Shown in pieces: positions 1 through 11,500 of a DNA stretch of 64,000 bases. The position numbers and the translations under genes were made by a program. Numbering within the stretch: position 1 is the first letter of the stretch; each line of letters opens with the position of its first letter. The notes under the pieces were generated by a model. The model saw only the letters and a list, made by a program, of their open reading frames with translations. It was not told the origin of the DNA and did no database searches. This stretch comes from Ustilago trichophora (taxonomy: Eukaryota > Basidiomycota > Ustilaginomycetes > Ustilaginales > Ustilaginaceae), in contig OOIN01000022.1 in assembly GCA_900323505.1 (NCBI GenBank), positions 124,001 to 188,000 of the forward strand, given 5' to 3'.

Positions 1-1812
1 AAGAATATGAAGATTCTATTGGTGAAGGAGTAATAGTGGTGCTGGCGCTGCTGGTGGCAATATTGTCGAGTTGATGTGTAGACGATGGGGTGCCAGAGTG
101 CATCATGGTGTCGGAGTGTCGAGGTAGGGAGGACACGGCTATCACAAAGTCGAAAGAGCGGCGGAGAGTAGGGTGTAGCGGGGTCGACAGCCGATGCTTG
201 TAAGTCGGACTGGTCTAGAGCTCATATCAAATGAGCCTTTGCCTCTGAGTGATACCGTCTACAGTGCGATGTATGTATATGGTTCGAGGCAGAAGGAGAA
301 AGAGGGATCATGGTTGAACCGAAGCTATAGGTGCAACACCAGAGAGGGCGGCGATAGCGGACCATGCCATCAGAGCGCAGTAAGTGACTTTGTGACAGGG
401 CAATCCTAGGCTGCAACGGATATTTGAATTTTTCCTGCCAAAAGTTTGCTGCAAAGTTGCTAGCGGCAGCGGCACAAAGTGGAGAAATCGGTCAATTGTA
501 ACACACACAGTTTGGCATTGATGGCTGCCATTGCTGTGCTGTGCCGTACTGCGCTGTGCTGTGATGATTTTGTGACTGACAAACGGAATCGCCGCGGCAA
601 TGCAACGCTGGCCACTCTAGAGCAGAGTCTCTGGAAATTCGATGCAAATCCGGATTTTCTCAACGGCAAACACACACATCACACGACGTACGCCATGGCT
701 TGCCATTGCTATCTCGCAGCCAACGCAATCCTTCTTCAGATCGGCCATATACGACCGGTTGGCAGCGCACAAAGAATCATGTGACTGGGCAACTAACATT
801 TTGACCAAGCGGAATTGATAATTCCAATAGGGCCGTTGGTCTGCGGAGGGTGGGGATCGGATTTGGCTATCACTACAGTACTACGCCTTGACTCATTCAA
901 GTCTCGTCTCGGCATGGGGGAGAAAAGCGACCACATGATACTCAGACTCGCGGATCGACGTGGGCCGTAACGTAGCAAATGCCGTTCAATCCCATAAAGA
1001 CGCGCTCACATACCATCTTTTGCTTTGTGTCGCATTCCTTACAAGCTTGGATCCGCCATCTCCTGTTCTTTAGCGCTGTGAGTGTGTCTGTGTGTGGGAG
1101 CAAGAGTGCCGTCGGGACCCTTTTCTCAATTTACCAAGCTGATTGCGATCCTGCTGCATCATTTGCCGCCCTTTCCCACCTGTACAAAGCGCCATGTGAT
1201 TCAGGCAACGTACAGTACTGTACTGTACTGTACTGTACTGTAGCCCGAAGCATCGGAAAAATAGCACACCGTGACTAGATCCCAACATTCATCCTAATCC
1301 AATCGAAAGCCTCGCCAACCATCCAACCAACTTTGATTCTCGTTCTACTGCTTCCGGGACCACCATCCCAACGCAATCGGTAGCACAGCCTTCGCAGAAG
1401 CCAAAACCACAACAACCGCAAGTTAGATTGGCCGATACTCGGCTTCAGTCTGATAGCGAATAAAAGAAAATTTCATGGTTTTCGGAGGCGAGGGCCGAAA
1501 ATTGCCGCTATCAATGAATTGATTTTAATGGAAATGTTTCTTTTCTTCGTGGGGTGTGCGCCAAAAGGGTGCAACTTGGGCGCGTGGCAAGGGACGCCGG
1601 TGATTTTCCGCCTGATCCGCCGTTCCATCTCATCAGCATCCCATGCCGATTTCAATCCAATCGGGCCTCATCCGCAATCTCCCAGTAGCATTTAGTTGAC
1701 CCACAGCCGCCGCCAGAAAGACAGTATACAAACTAGTATTGCAATGAAACCGCTAAATCAGGTATACGGAAAATCAAGATCAAATAGTAAGAAGATAGAC
1801 TCCACCTTCTGT
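1..1812. other. Left-flank intergenic DNA, no gene recognised
   Basis: Only short frames with no recognisable protein similarity occur here. The first ~200 bases read like the leaders found upstream of other minus-strand genes in this window (G/A-rich on the plus strand), so they may be the promoter of a minus-strand gene lying left of the edge; that is inference. The interval also holds the 3' flank of the Sds3-like gene and one pentamer array at 1210-1242. Confidence 0.6.
1210..1242. repeat. Self-complementary TACTG pentamer array
   Basis: An inverted start (TACAGTACTGTA at 1211-1222, a perfect 12-bp palindrome) runs into tandem TACTG units. The array can fold on itself. Related arrays occur at 4799-4827, 25201-25230, 59777-59793 and 60459-60493. 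Confidence 0.9.
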
Positions 1813-3981
1813 CTACTTGCGACGAGCACGCTTGCCGTTCGTCTTGCGAATGTTGATGAGGTCCGACTCAATCTCAAAGTCTTTGGCTGGTGTGAGCTGG
1901 TTGAGCGATTTGCCCGCATCCCACCTTAACCTGCCTCCTGACGTCGTCACAACTGCAGCAGCGGCCGCCGCGGCAGCCGCAGCGGCGGCGGCGGCTGCTG
2001 CTGCTGCCACACGGCTGTTCGAGTCGTCGTCATCTCCACCAGTGGCCGAAGCTTCTCGAGCAGCGGCCGCCGAGGCTGCCGCTGCTGCCGCCGCCGCCGC
2101 TTTGGAAGCGCCCTTCTTCTTGCTGCCGCCCTTGACTCCGCCTATAGTACCGTTGGCACCGCCGATGACGGTGAGGTTGCGGCCACCGCCGCCCATGTAG
2201 CTGCTATCTCCCATGCCTGCGCCTGAAAGCAAGTCTCCTCCACCTCCAAACGTCAAACCGAGACCACCGAGATCGAGACCTGAAGTGAGACCGAGGCGTC
2301 CTGCACCACCTACTTCGTCGCGACCAAAACCGGAGAGCGCGATGAGCTCCTGCAGCCCGCTCGCAATGCCCAGACCCGATGCACTACTGTGCCCGTTGAC
2401 GCCTCGCGCACTTGGGTTGGGAGCATCGCTGTCGTCGTCATTGGTGCCACCTCCACCTCCTCTTCGACTTGTCGCCTTGTTGCGCAACTTGCGGGTGGTG
2501 TGTGGTCGCTGAGCACTGTCAAAGAAGGCATCAACTGCGACATCGCCTCCTTCCTTCTCCTCTTGCAATCGCTTCTTGGTGGCCTCGACGACAGCAAGCA
2601 GCTTCTCGCGAGCACCGCGCTTGGCGAGACGGGCCTCTTCGTCTACTTTGTGCTTTTCGTTCTCGTAAGCGAGACGGGCCGATTCGAGCTGGTGGGCGTG
2701 AAGCAAGGCGGTCTCTCGCAGCGCAGCATCGCGTTGTAAGGTGAGTCGAGTGAGCTCGAGCGTGTAGTGACGTGACCTGGCTGGGTTGGAGAGGAGGGTT
2801 GCATATGACGAAGTGAGAGCATGGTAGAGTTCTTGATACAGGCTCTCGCGGTTATCGATTGTCTCGAAATGGATGCGGTGAATGCGATCAATGACCTCTT
2901 TGCGCTTCTTGTCCTTCTTGCTTTCAGTCGCGACAGGTGCACCTCCGGCAGCCGCTGTACTCGCGTCCAGCCCAGCCTGCGAAGCGGTCAAGGTGGCAGT
3001 AGCGTTGGAAGCAGCTGAAGCATTGGCGCCAGAAGCGGCGCTCGAGGCATTGGCAGCAGCCGAAGCAGCTGCAGCAGCGGCCGCCTTCTCGGCCTTAGAA
3101 GCGCCACGTTTAGAGGCGGTGGTCTCTGCGCTTGCATTCTTGGCCATAGCGGCGGAACCTGAGGCAGCGGCGTCCTTCTCCTTCTTGTCCTTGCGACTGG
3201 TCTTGCCTGAAGGTTTGGGCGATTTTCGGCTGGTGGAAGCGGGCGAGGCGAGGTGCTTGGCGTGAGATTCCGAGATGGCGCTGCCAGGACCGCCGGCAAC
3301 ATTGTGAGATGGATGAGGAGGGCCGCCTGCGTGGTGAGGCGGTGGCAGAGGCATATGGGGAGCCATATGCGGTGATCCACGGTGCTGAGGTGGCACATTG
3401 TTGTAGCCGGGTTGATGGAGGTGAGGAGGGAGCGAAGATGCGCCGGGTGGTGGAGGACCCTGGTAGAGCTGCTGATTTTGCCAGGATGGTGACGGCGGGT
3501 GCGGACCGGGGCTGGGACGATAAGGCGGCATAGCGTAGCGGTCGTTGGGTGGCATTCCCATCATGCCGGGCGGAGGCGGACCATTAGGGCCAGGCGGACC
3601 CATGCCGGTGCGAGGATCACGATGGGACATGGGCGGAGGCGAGGGTGGTCGATGGTGGTGCATGCCTACCGGCGGACGACCAGAGTCTCCACGGGGAGGA
3701 TAGGATGGACCGGGTGGATAGCCTATGCGTGGGAAGGTACGCGGATGATAAAAGCAAAGCAACGAGAGAGTGGGTGGTCAGCACAACAGCTTAGCAAACG
3801 ACGGAAGAGCCGAAAAGCAAGGGAAGGGGGCAAAGAGACGCGTACCTGGACCATTCTGATAAGGATCCTGTTGAAGATGGTGTGGCATGGGCGGATGGTC
3901 GTATCTATCCGGATGGTTGGCGTGTCTCTTGGGACCAGACATTTGTGGGCCCATTTGCTGGCGATCCATTGAGGATGCCAT
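1813..3981 (-). CDS. Sds3-like subunit of a Sin3-Rpd3 histone deacetylase complex
   Basis: Two exons, 3981-3846 and 3722-1813, joined by a 123-nt GT-AG intron (donor GTACG, acceptor CATAG); the join restores the Pro/Gly-rich N-terminus in frame and gives 681 residues. Residues 1-180 are Pro/Gly/His-rich and 180-310 Ala/Lys-rich. At about 313-456 lies a helical region matching the Sds3/BRMS1/Dep1 family: it starts with a basic stretch (KKDKKRKEVIDRIHRIHFE), continues as a long coiled coil and ends with a TRKLRNK motif equivalent to the conserved TRKLR of SUDS3. The C-terminus has long poly-Ala runs and a short conserved acidic/basic tail. Family role: a scaffold and dimerisation subunit of the large Rpd3 complex, nuclear, transcriptional repression. 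It is divergent from cullin-3. The family call is from motif memory; the low-complexity half carries no information. Confidence 0.75.
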
Positions 3982-4798
3982 GTTGGGTTGAAGTGGTGCT
4001 CGCTAGCCGCGGGTAGGCAGGATGGCAAGAGGTCTTATGGGCTGCTGATGCGAGGAGCTACAGGTAAGACTGACTGTTCAACAGCTGCGATCGATATAGA
4101 GTTGGTCGGCTGCGGATGCGAGACGAGGTAATTGGAGCGACCAAGTCAAAAGATGGTGTCGTACGCCTGAGAATTACAAAGGCGAATGCTGCCGAAAAGC
4201 AACGCGGCGACGAGTGGGAGCCCGAGAGTACAATGTCAACTGACCGAGCTAATCTCCAAAAGGTATGATGGAGGTGATGTGGATGCAACGGCGAGGTTGG
4301 GATGTGGTTGGTGAGAGGATTGGAGACGCAGCGAGGGTTGCGAGGGTTGCGAGCGGATCATCTCTAACAGCGGCCAGCCACTTTTCCTCTCTTAGCCGGC
4401 GCGGAGAACACAGATAGAGAGAGAGAGAGCAAGAACAAAACCGACTTAAGCTGAGATGCAGCTTGCTTGGTTTGATTTTGTATTGGCTGGAATGCCTCCG
4501 CTTTGCTATGCCAAATTTGTATTGCTCCACCCTGCATCCAGAAACTCACCCAATTTCAACCCCAATCGAGGGCGCGGCTCTCTCCTTTCGCCTGGCCTTG
4601 TCGAGATTCGCGATTGACACCAATCTAGATGAGAGAGTTGGCGTCAATTCCCGATTTCTTGATGAGGGTCGCTTGTGTTAATTGTTGGACGCGTCGGAAT
4701 AACACTTTTTGAGAGTCTCGCACGGCAGCAGTCTTTTTGGAAAGTGATGACGGTTGTTGCAGCGCTTGGGCGTACACCCTGTGACAGTGTGCTGCGAT

Positions 4799-4827
4799 GT
4801 ACAGTACTGTACTGTACTGTACTGTAT
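4799..4827. repeat. Self-complementary TACTG pentamer array
   Basis: The perfect palindrome TACAGTACTGTA (4800-4811) is followed by TGTAC-phase pentamers. It lies about 470 bases upstream of the cullin-3 start, inside a divergent promoter. Confidence 0.9.
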
Positions 4828-4912
4828 TGATTTTTCGAGTGGAGCATTGACACAAAATCCCACTTTTTCCGAGGCGTGTGTGTGCATGGCTGCCAATTGA
4901 GCTCAGCACGAC

Positions 4913-4949
4913 CACCTCCTCCTCCTCCTCCTCCTCCTCCTCCTCCTCC
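4913..4949. repeat. CCT trinucleotide microsatellite
   Basis: About twelve CCT units in the plus strand, in the pyrimidine-rich region upstream of cullin-3. On the other strand it is a GGA tract. No coding role seen. Confidence 0.85.
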
Positions 4950-5288
4950 CCGTCGTCTTCGTCCTCCCCGACATCACTATTGCGCACACTTCTGCCATCA
5001 GCACGACTCCTCCTTTGGGGACCTGACAGCATTCTTCGCTCGTGGCCATCAACAACCCGCTCCTCCACGTCCTTGCGCCACCCCTCGGTCAAGCTGACAA
5101 GCTAGCGGCAAGTTTACTCTTCGCTCCCGGCGACACAGCACAATCATACTCGGCGGAGCTCCTACTCGATCTCAGTCGCGCCTTCTGCTCTCTCCTCCCT
5201 GCTGCGCATTTAGTCATCACCCGCGACTACCAGCCATCGAGTTTGTGCGCTGCTCCCTGCTCACTGCCACAAAACCACACCCGCCAAC

Positions 5289-7949
5289 ATGAACGCCCCA
5301 GGTTCCATGCGTAGGCCTGGTGGCTCCCGTGGCACCAAGCTCAAGCCTCCCAAAAAGATCGGTCTCGAAATTTCCATCGAAGAAATGTGGCTCAGGCTCG
5401 TCAATGCCATTTCTCAGATCCAAAACCACAACATCTCCAAGCTCAGCTACGAGGAGCACTACCGATATGCGTACAACCTCGTTCTCTACCAGCAGGGCGA
5501 CATGCTCTATCACGGCGTCAAGAAGCAGGTCCAGCAGCATCTTGACAAACTTTGTCGCGAAAACATCATTCCTGCTTTCCCGCCTGGTGGCGCAGCTTCC
5601 GTATCAGCAGGTATCATCTTGCCAGAATCTCTTCTGCATCATTCCCAGTCGGCGTCTTCCTCGTCTCGCACCAACCCCGACACTTCTGCCACCACCAGCA
5701 ACAGTAAAGGCAAAGCTAGAGCAACTGCTTCCGACCAAGTCCCGTTCGCAGATTGTCACGATGGTGCTCAAGATGCTTCCTCCAGTTCTGCCGCTGCAGC
5801 AGCCGCCTCCATGTCGGCAACTCAGGCCGGAGATCGCGCCGATGCAGTGGCGCGCATTCAGGCTGGCGAACGACTCATGACCGCCATCCGCGATACATGG
5901 CTCGACCATCGTAGCTGCATGTCCAAGCTCTCCGAAGTTCTCAAGTACGTCGACCGCGTCTATGTCGAGAATCACAAGGTGCCTTCCATCAACCGCCTCG
6001 GTCTCGAGATCTTTCGTGATTCCGTCATTCGCTCGTCCAAGTACCCCATCCAGATCTACCTCTATAGTACCCTCCTCACCCACATTCAGATCGAACGCGA
6101 AGGCTCTGCCATCAGCCGCTCCCTCGTCAAGTCCAACGTGGATATGCTGGCCGATCTCACGCAGCACAAGCCCGGCATGTCGTCCAACCAAGATCCTTCC
6201 GTTTACTCGAGCGACTTTGAGCCCGCCTTCCTCCAAACCTCAGCAGCCTTCTATTCTGCCGAAGCTAATCGATGGCTCGACGCAGGCGATGCCGCCAAAT
6301 ACCTGGCACATGTCGCCAGAAGGCTGCAGGAAGAGGCGGATCGCGTCTCTGTCTATCTGAAACCCGAATCGCAAAAGCCGCTCCAGCATCTTCTTGAGAA
6401 GAACTTTCTCGCCAAGCATCTCACCACCATCATCGACATGCCCGGTTCAGGGCTGGTAACCATGCTCGATGAGGACCGCAAGGAGGACCTTGGCCGCATG
6501 TACACCCTCTTCAACAAGGTTACCGAGGGCCCGCAGACCTTGCGACTTGGCCTCAAGAGCTACATTGCCGCCAAGGGCAAGCTCATCAACGATGCAGTGA
6601 CCAGCCAGACTGCTCAACAGCAGGCTCCCTCCACCGATGGACTTGACGAAGCCGCTTCTTCCACTAAAGGCAAAGCTAAAGCAGCAGACGCCGATGCTTC
6701 AACACCACAAGCCGCCACCGCCATTCGCTGGGTCGAAGATGTTCTCGACTTCAAAAACAAGTTTGACTCGATCCTCGATACCGCCTTCGTCAAGGATACT
6801 GGATGCGAGACCTCGATCAACGAGGCCTTCGAGTCGTTTATCAACACAAACAAACGCGCTCCCGAGTTTATCTCGCTGTTCATCGACGAAAACCTCAAAA
6901 AGGGTCTCAAGGGTAAGACCGAGGCCGAAGTCGAAGATGTGCTTCGCAAAACCATCTCTGTCTTCCGCTTCCTCCACGAAAAGGACACTTTTGAGCGCTA
7001 CTACAAGCAGCATCTTGCCAAGCGTTTGCTTCAGAGCCGCAGTGTATCCGACGATGCTGAACGCGGAATGATGGCCAAGCTCAAGATCGAATCCGGCCAC
7101 GGATACGTCGCCAAGCTCCAAGGCATGTTAAACGACATGAAGACTAGCGAAGAGACAATGGACGACTTTAACAAGACCATCAAGAACTCTCACCGCAGCA
7201 TGCCCTTTGCTCTATCCGTCAACGTGTTGACGAGTACCAACTGGCCTATCTCGGCGCAAGCTCCCAGCTGCACCATGCCGGACATACTGATGGAAGCCAG
7301 GAGACGATTCGAAGAGTTCTACCAATCCAAGCACAATGGGCGTGTGCTCACTTGGCATGCCAATCTGGGAAATGCCGATGTTCGGGTCGCTTTCAAGTCT
7401 CGTACGCACGAGATCAACCTGTCGACATTTGCACTTGTGGTATTATTGCTTTTCGATGCCTCGGAAGTTCCGGATCAGACTCTTTCGTACGGTGACATTG
7501 CACGAGCGACCAACATCCCTGATGCCGACTTACAGCGAACGCTTCAATCACTTGCATGTGCCAAGTTCCGCATTCTCAGCAAGACTCCCAAATCTCGCGA
7601 TGTGTCTCCTTCTGACACCTTTGCATTCAACCATGCCTTTACCTGCCCTCTTGCGCGCTTCAAGATCCAGCAGATCGCCGCACGCGTAGAAACGGCAAAA
7701 GAACGCAAGGCTACCAACGAAAAGGTGGAAGAGGAACGCACCTTCTTGGTGGAAGCATGCATTGTGAGGATTATGAAAAACCGCAAGTCTCTCAATCACA
7801 ACGAGTTGGTTCAGGAGACGATCAGGCAGTTGACAAATAGGTTTCAACCTACACTGCCAATGATTAAAAAGAGGATCGAGAGTTTGATCGAAAGAGAGTA
7901 TCTTGAAAGACATTCTTCCGAGCGAAACGTGTATAATTACTTGGCATAG
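5289..7949 (+). CDS. CUL3: Cullin-3, scaffold of BTB-type ubiquitin ligases
   Basis: Single exon, 886 residues. Cullin repeats occupy the N-terminal two thirds; the block around KLSYEEHYRYAYNLVLYQQG is the typical CUL3 first-repeat helix. The cullin homology domain includes FERYYKQHLAKRLLQSRSVS and then a winged-helix region. The C-terminal neddylation domain carries IVRIMKNRK with the expected NEDD8-acceptor Lys at about 830, and ends in the usual VYNYLA-type tail. It is longer than animal CUL3 (about 770 residues) because of two Ser/Ala/Lys-rich insertions, at about 105-190 and 440-475. Family role: CUL3 binds BTB adaptors at its N-terminus and the RING protein Rbx1 at its C-terminus. The start has a CAACATGA context and is preceded by a C/A-rich leader. 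Assignment to CUL3 rather than CUL1 or CUL4 rests on the N-terminal repeat and the C-terminal tail. Confidence 0.93.
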   Translation: MNAPGSMRRPGGSRGTKLKPPKKIGLEISIEEMWLRLVNAISQIQNHNISKLSYEEHYRYAYNLVLYQQGDMLYHGVKKQVQQHLDKLCRENIIPAFPPGGAASVSAGIILPESLLHHSQSASSSSRTNPDTSATTSNSKGKARATASDQVPFADCHDGAQDASSSSAAAAAASMSATQAGDRADAVARIQAGERLMTAIRDTWLDHRSCMSKLSEVLKYVDRVYVENHKVPSINRLGLEIFRDSVIRSSKYPIQIYLYSTLLTHIQIEREGSAISRSLVKSNVDMLADLTQHKPGMSSNQDPSVYSSDFEPAFLQTSAAFYSAEANRWLDAGDAAKYLAHVARRLQEEADRVSVYLKPESQKPLQHLLEKNFLAKHLTTIIDMPGSGLVTMLDEDRKEDLGRMYTLFNKVTEGPQTLRLGLKSYIAAKGKLINDAVTSQTAQQQAPSTDGLDEAASSTKGKAKAADADASTPQAATAIRWVEDVLDFKNKFDSILDTAFVKDTGCETSINEAFESFINTNKRAPEFISLFIDENLKKGLKGKTEAEVEDVLRKTISVFRFLHEKDTFERYYKQHLAKRLLQSRSVSDDAERGMMAKLKIESGHGYVAKLQGMLNDMKTSEETMDDFNKTIKNSHRSMPFALSVNVLTSTNWPISAQAPSCTMPDILMEARRRFEEFYQSKHNGRVLTWHANLGNADVRVAFKSRTHEINLSTFALVVLLLFDASEVPDQTLSYGDIARATNIPDADLQRTLQSLACAKFRILSKTPKSRDVSPSDTFAFNHAFTCPLARFKIQQIAARVETAKERKATNEKVEEERTFLVEACIVRIMKNRKSLNHNELVQETIRQLTNRFQPTLPMIKKRIESLIEREYLERHSSERNVYNYLA

Positions 7950-8531
7950 CATCACGCATTTTTGCATTCAGGTGAAAAGAAGATTAACGGCGTCGTAGTG
8001 GGTAACTGAGTGTTTCATAGCAAAAGTGACTTTGTGTGTGTGATGCAAATGAGACTTTTGTGTAGAAAGAGCAACCGCGTTCTTTTTCTCTTGAAACTGA
8101 TTGATGTGTTTGTGTTTGCTATGCAAAACAACTCTACCTTCTTCAATGAGACATGCTACAGTACCATATGACCTCCCATAAGAGTCTATTCTGCCTGAAA
8201 CTCAAATGCACAAAATCTCAATAAAACAAACTAAAATAAAAATAAAAAAATAAAAATAAAAAATCTGCTGAAAGTGTCAAAGGCCGATTTGATTTTAGTC
8301 TTAGATGCTCAAGCTTTGGATTGTCAATTGAGAGGAGCAAAGGATGCTAGATGGAATGCCTTGGGGATGAAAAACAAGATGCCGATATGCGTGCAATGCT
8401 AGAATACTCCATATGTGTCGAAGTCAGAGTATAAAAATGATTGTCAGGACTGTAGATGCAAATGTAATGCCATTCCTATTAGGTATGATAGGAGATATAT
8501 TCTGCTTTGAGTGGTAGACACCCGCTGGAGA
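7950..8531. other. Convergent 3' interval with A/T-rich tract
   Basis: The 3' flanks of cullin-3 (+) and the AGC kinase (-) meet here. Positions 8219-8264 are a run of AATAAAA-like elements that could supply poly(A) signals on the plus strand. No gene seen. Confidence 0.7.
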
Positions 8532-11500
8532 TCAATTCTCGAGCCGGGCTTTGAGGCGGGCAAGACGTGCTTCGAGCCCCAACAGCGACCCTTGCAGGGC
8601 GTTGTGGCGCTGATTGAGACCTGTCATCAAGCTCACGTCTGCTTTGCCGGGAGGCTCGCCGTCCTGTGCTACTTCCAAGGTGGGGTCTAATGGTGTCTTT
8701 CGTAAAGTAGACGCTGATGCTGAAGAGTTGCGAATAGCAAAGGACCTTGGCAACGTATCTCCCATCCTTCGACCTAGCCTCGATGTGGTAGGCTTGATCT
8801 GCTGGTCGTCCGTCGTTGTGTTGCTGTTGCTGTTGGTGCTGCTGCTGCTACCTTTCCGGGTTCTTGCTAGGCCTTCCGCTGGAGCTCGCCTGTCTGCCGT
8901 CTTTGACTTGGCTTCCTCGCCGAGCAATTCTTCGCTGGGCTCTTCGCAGAGCGTAGAGGAGGCGATGCGGCTTCTGAAGCGACCAAAGCCACGACTGGTC
9001 TTGGCGGCACCGTCTTGGCTGGCAGGTCGCTCGATGGTGACCCGCTCCCGTTCTTTTAGAGAGAGCGCGCTTGAGAAACGCCGAATGGTCCGTCCAGGTA
9101 GGCTTCCGCCTGGAGCCATGGATCGGATACGGCTTTCCACGTGTCCGAGGATGAAGTCGTCGACCCCATCACTTTCCACTGGCGATGATGACAGTGCTGT
9201 TCCAGGTCGTGAGGAAGGAGCTTCGGCATCTGCCTTGGCGCGATCGCTGAGCGAAAGCATGCTCGTTGCACGTCCCATGCCCTTTGCTTTGCGGTACTGC
9301 GAGAGCATCTCACCGCTGTCTTTGCGTCGGATCGTCTTGGCTGAGCGACCAGACTCGCGTGGCGCTCCAAGCTGGTCACTGTGCCCATCGAGGCTGCTCG
9401 ATCCTTCTCTTGCATCACGATAAGGTGGAATGGCCCCAAGTACTGGTATATAGGCCATAGGCGCAAAGGTCACCGATGTCTTTCCCAGGCTCGTCGACAA
9501 GACCTCATTGTTGATATCCGGTGAAGCCTTGTCGGGTCGTTGGATCGATATGGCACGAACGCGAGCAGGAGCTGAAGCAACGTCATTCCCGTGCTCGTAC
9601 GAGACATCGCGCGAAGAGTTGCAAGAGCGAACAGATTGATCGCTCAGCAAGATGGGCGGGGAGCTTCGTGCGCCTGCCGCCTCCAGAACCGCTGCAACTG
9701 AAGGTGCGGAGGCGAACGCTTCCGTCAGCGGTGGACTTTGAGCTCGTTTCGGCTTTGTGGGTGTGCTACGCTCCTGTGCTCTAATCAGAAGCTGCCGAGC
9801 GCTTTTCCTGTGCTTCAGATTGCGTCGGCCGACAGTAGAGTCATCGGAGCCATCAGAATCGTACATATCGATGTCTAGCGCATACTGGCCTTGAGGAAAC
9901 ACGCCGGGTCGAGGCGACTCTTTCAAGAAATTTCCAGGTGGTGAGCCTTGCGGAGACTCTGGAGGGATGACCTTGACGGTGGCGCGTGGTGCAATCAGAT
10001 TCGCCCTCGATCTGCGTTGCCGAAGAGCGCCAGAGGGTTGTACCGTCAACGAAGGCTTGTCGTCCCCATTCTGGTTTACTTGTTTAGCTTTGTCGATAGC
10101 CTGGCGTGGGGCGTCCAGGGGTTGCAGTGCTGCGCGTGATGAGACGCGTCGTGACACCAGTCCATCGGCAGGACACTGCAGCTGCGTTCGGCGCGAGGTG
10201 TATGCAGAAACAGGCTTGGATGCAGACAGCTCTGGGTCAGTCGACGAGCGAGGTAGACCTGATGTACGCGCCGCCGACGAAGCTACGGGTGTGGGCGGCA
10301 CCGGTGCCACAGGCTGCTTCTTTCGCACACTTTTCTGCACTGCCGCCATCATCTCGTCCCAGGCTTCTCGTTCCGACATCTCACGGACAGCGTTACTGCC
10401 TCCTGACTGTCGGCTATCCGATCCAACGCTTCCACCTCCAGGAGTCGCTGATCGAGCTCGGTCTAGATCTCGACGCTGGAGCATGGTTTTCTTACCTCCA
10501 GTAAACTTGGACGTGCGAGCGACCGAAGCCATGGGGAAAGGATATGGCGATGCTGGAATAGCGGGCGTGCAGTTGGCCGAAGCGGCTTCTGGGATTGGAG
10601 CTTCTTGACCCTGCATTTGGCGGAAGCGATCGTGCATGGCCATGTACGATGGCTTGCGGGCGGGCGTGACAAAGTTTTGCTGCTGGGCGAAAGATAGAGC
10701 TGAGGATCTAGCTAGATTGATGCTAGTTCGTCGGGCATTCTCGGCCTCCTCTGAGCCTGCTGCTCCGATTTGCGGAGCAATTGGGCTTGGCGCGAATGAC
10801 GGAGGTGTTGGGAGCATGGTGAGTGAGTGCGAGCCACCACGGTGGAAAGGAGTAGAAGCAACGGGAGTGCTTGCCGGCCAGCTGTTGGGCGAGGCTCCGG
10901 TCTTGGGTACGAGGTCGTCCAAGCTGGCAGCGGTCGACATTTCGCCCGGCGATCGGCCTTCTGGACGATCTGCTGTGGACTTGAAGGCGTCCCGTTGTGG
11001 AAGGTAGCTGAAGCCGATGAAGGTAGTATCGCAGTCGGACCACCGCGGTGCTGATCGGGATACATACGGCGATGCTGCGCCTGCAAGGTACGAGCTAGTG
11101 TCTCGCAGCGTCTCCGACTGTGACGCCGAGCTGAGAACCACAGCAGGAGAAGATGATGATCTCGGCATGCTTGGCACTTCAACGTCGGGCAATGCGGCCC
11201 CTGCATCAGCGGTTTGTGTCCCGTAGTCGTCCTGATGAGGCATCGCGTTAATGCTGTGGTGCTGCGTGGTATCGAGTTCGCCTTGCCACCAGCTCTGCTG
11301 TTGACGGATCGATTCCGACTCGAGCTCTCGAGAGTCAGCAAAGGCGGGAAAGTCGTCAGGATTGCCGTTATAGAGTGCCGAAAACGACGGAAGGCTGGGT
11401 ACTAGAGACAAGGAAGTGTCCGGAAAACGTGCGGCGATGCCGTTGATGGGTCCAGCTTCCTGACCGCTGGTATTGCCGGCAGTTGAATCCTTGACGTTGG

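Larger units (their letters stand above)
3982..5288. promoter_or_regulatory. Divergent promoter interval, Sds3-like gene and cullin-3
   Basis: A 1.3-kb gene-free interval between two divergent starts. It contains a GA microsatellite near 4416-4430, the palindromic pentamer array at 4799-4827 and a CCT repeat at about 4913-4949. The segment before the cullin start is C/T-rich, as is usual for a fungal leader. No TATA box was assigned. Confidence 0.6.

Noticed and set aside
1817..2200. Plus-strand poly-Ala frame
   Set aside because: Antisense of the poly-Ala repeats of the Sds3-like gene.
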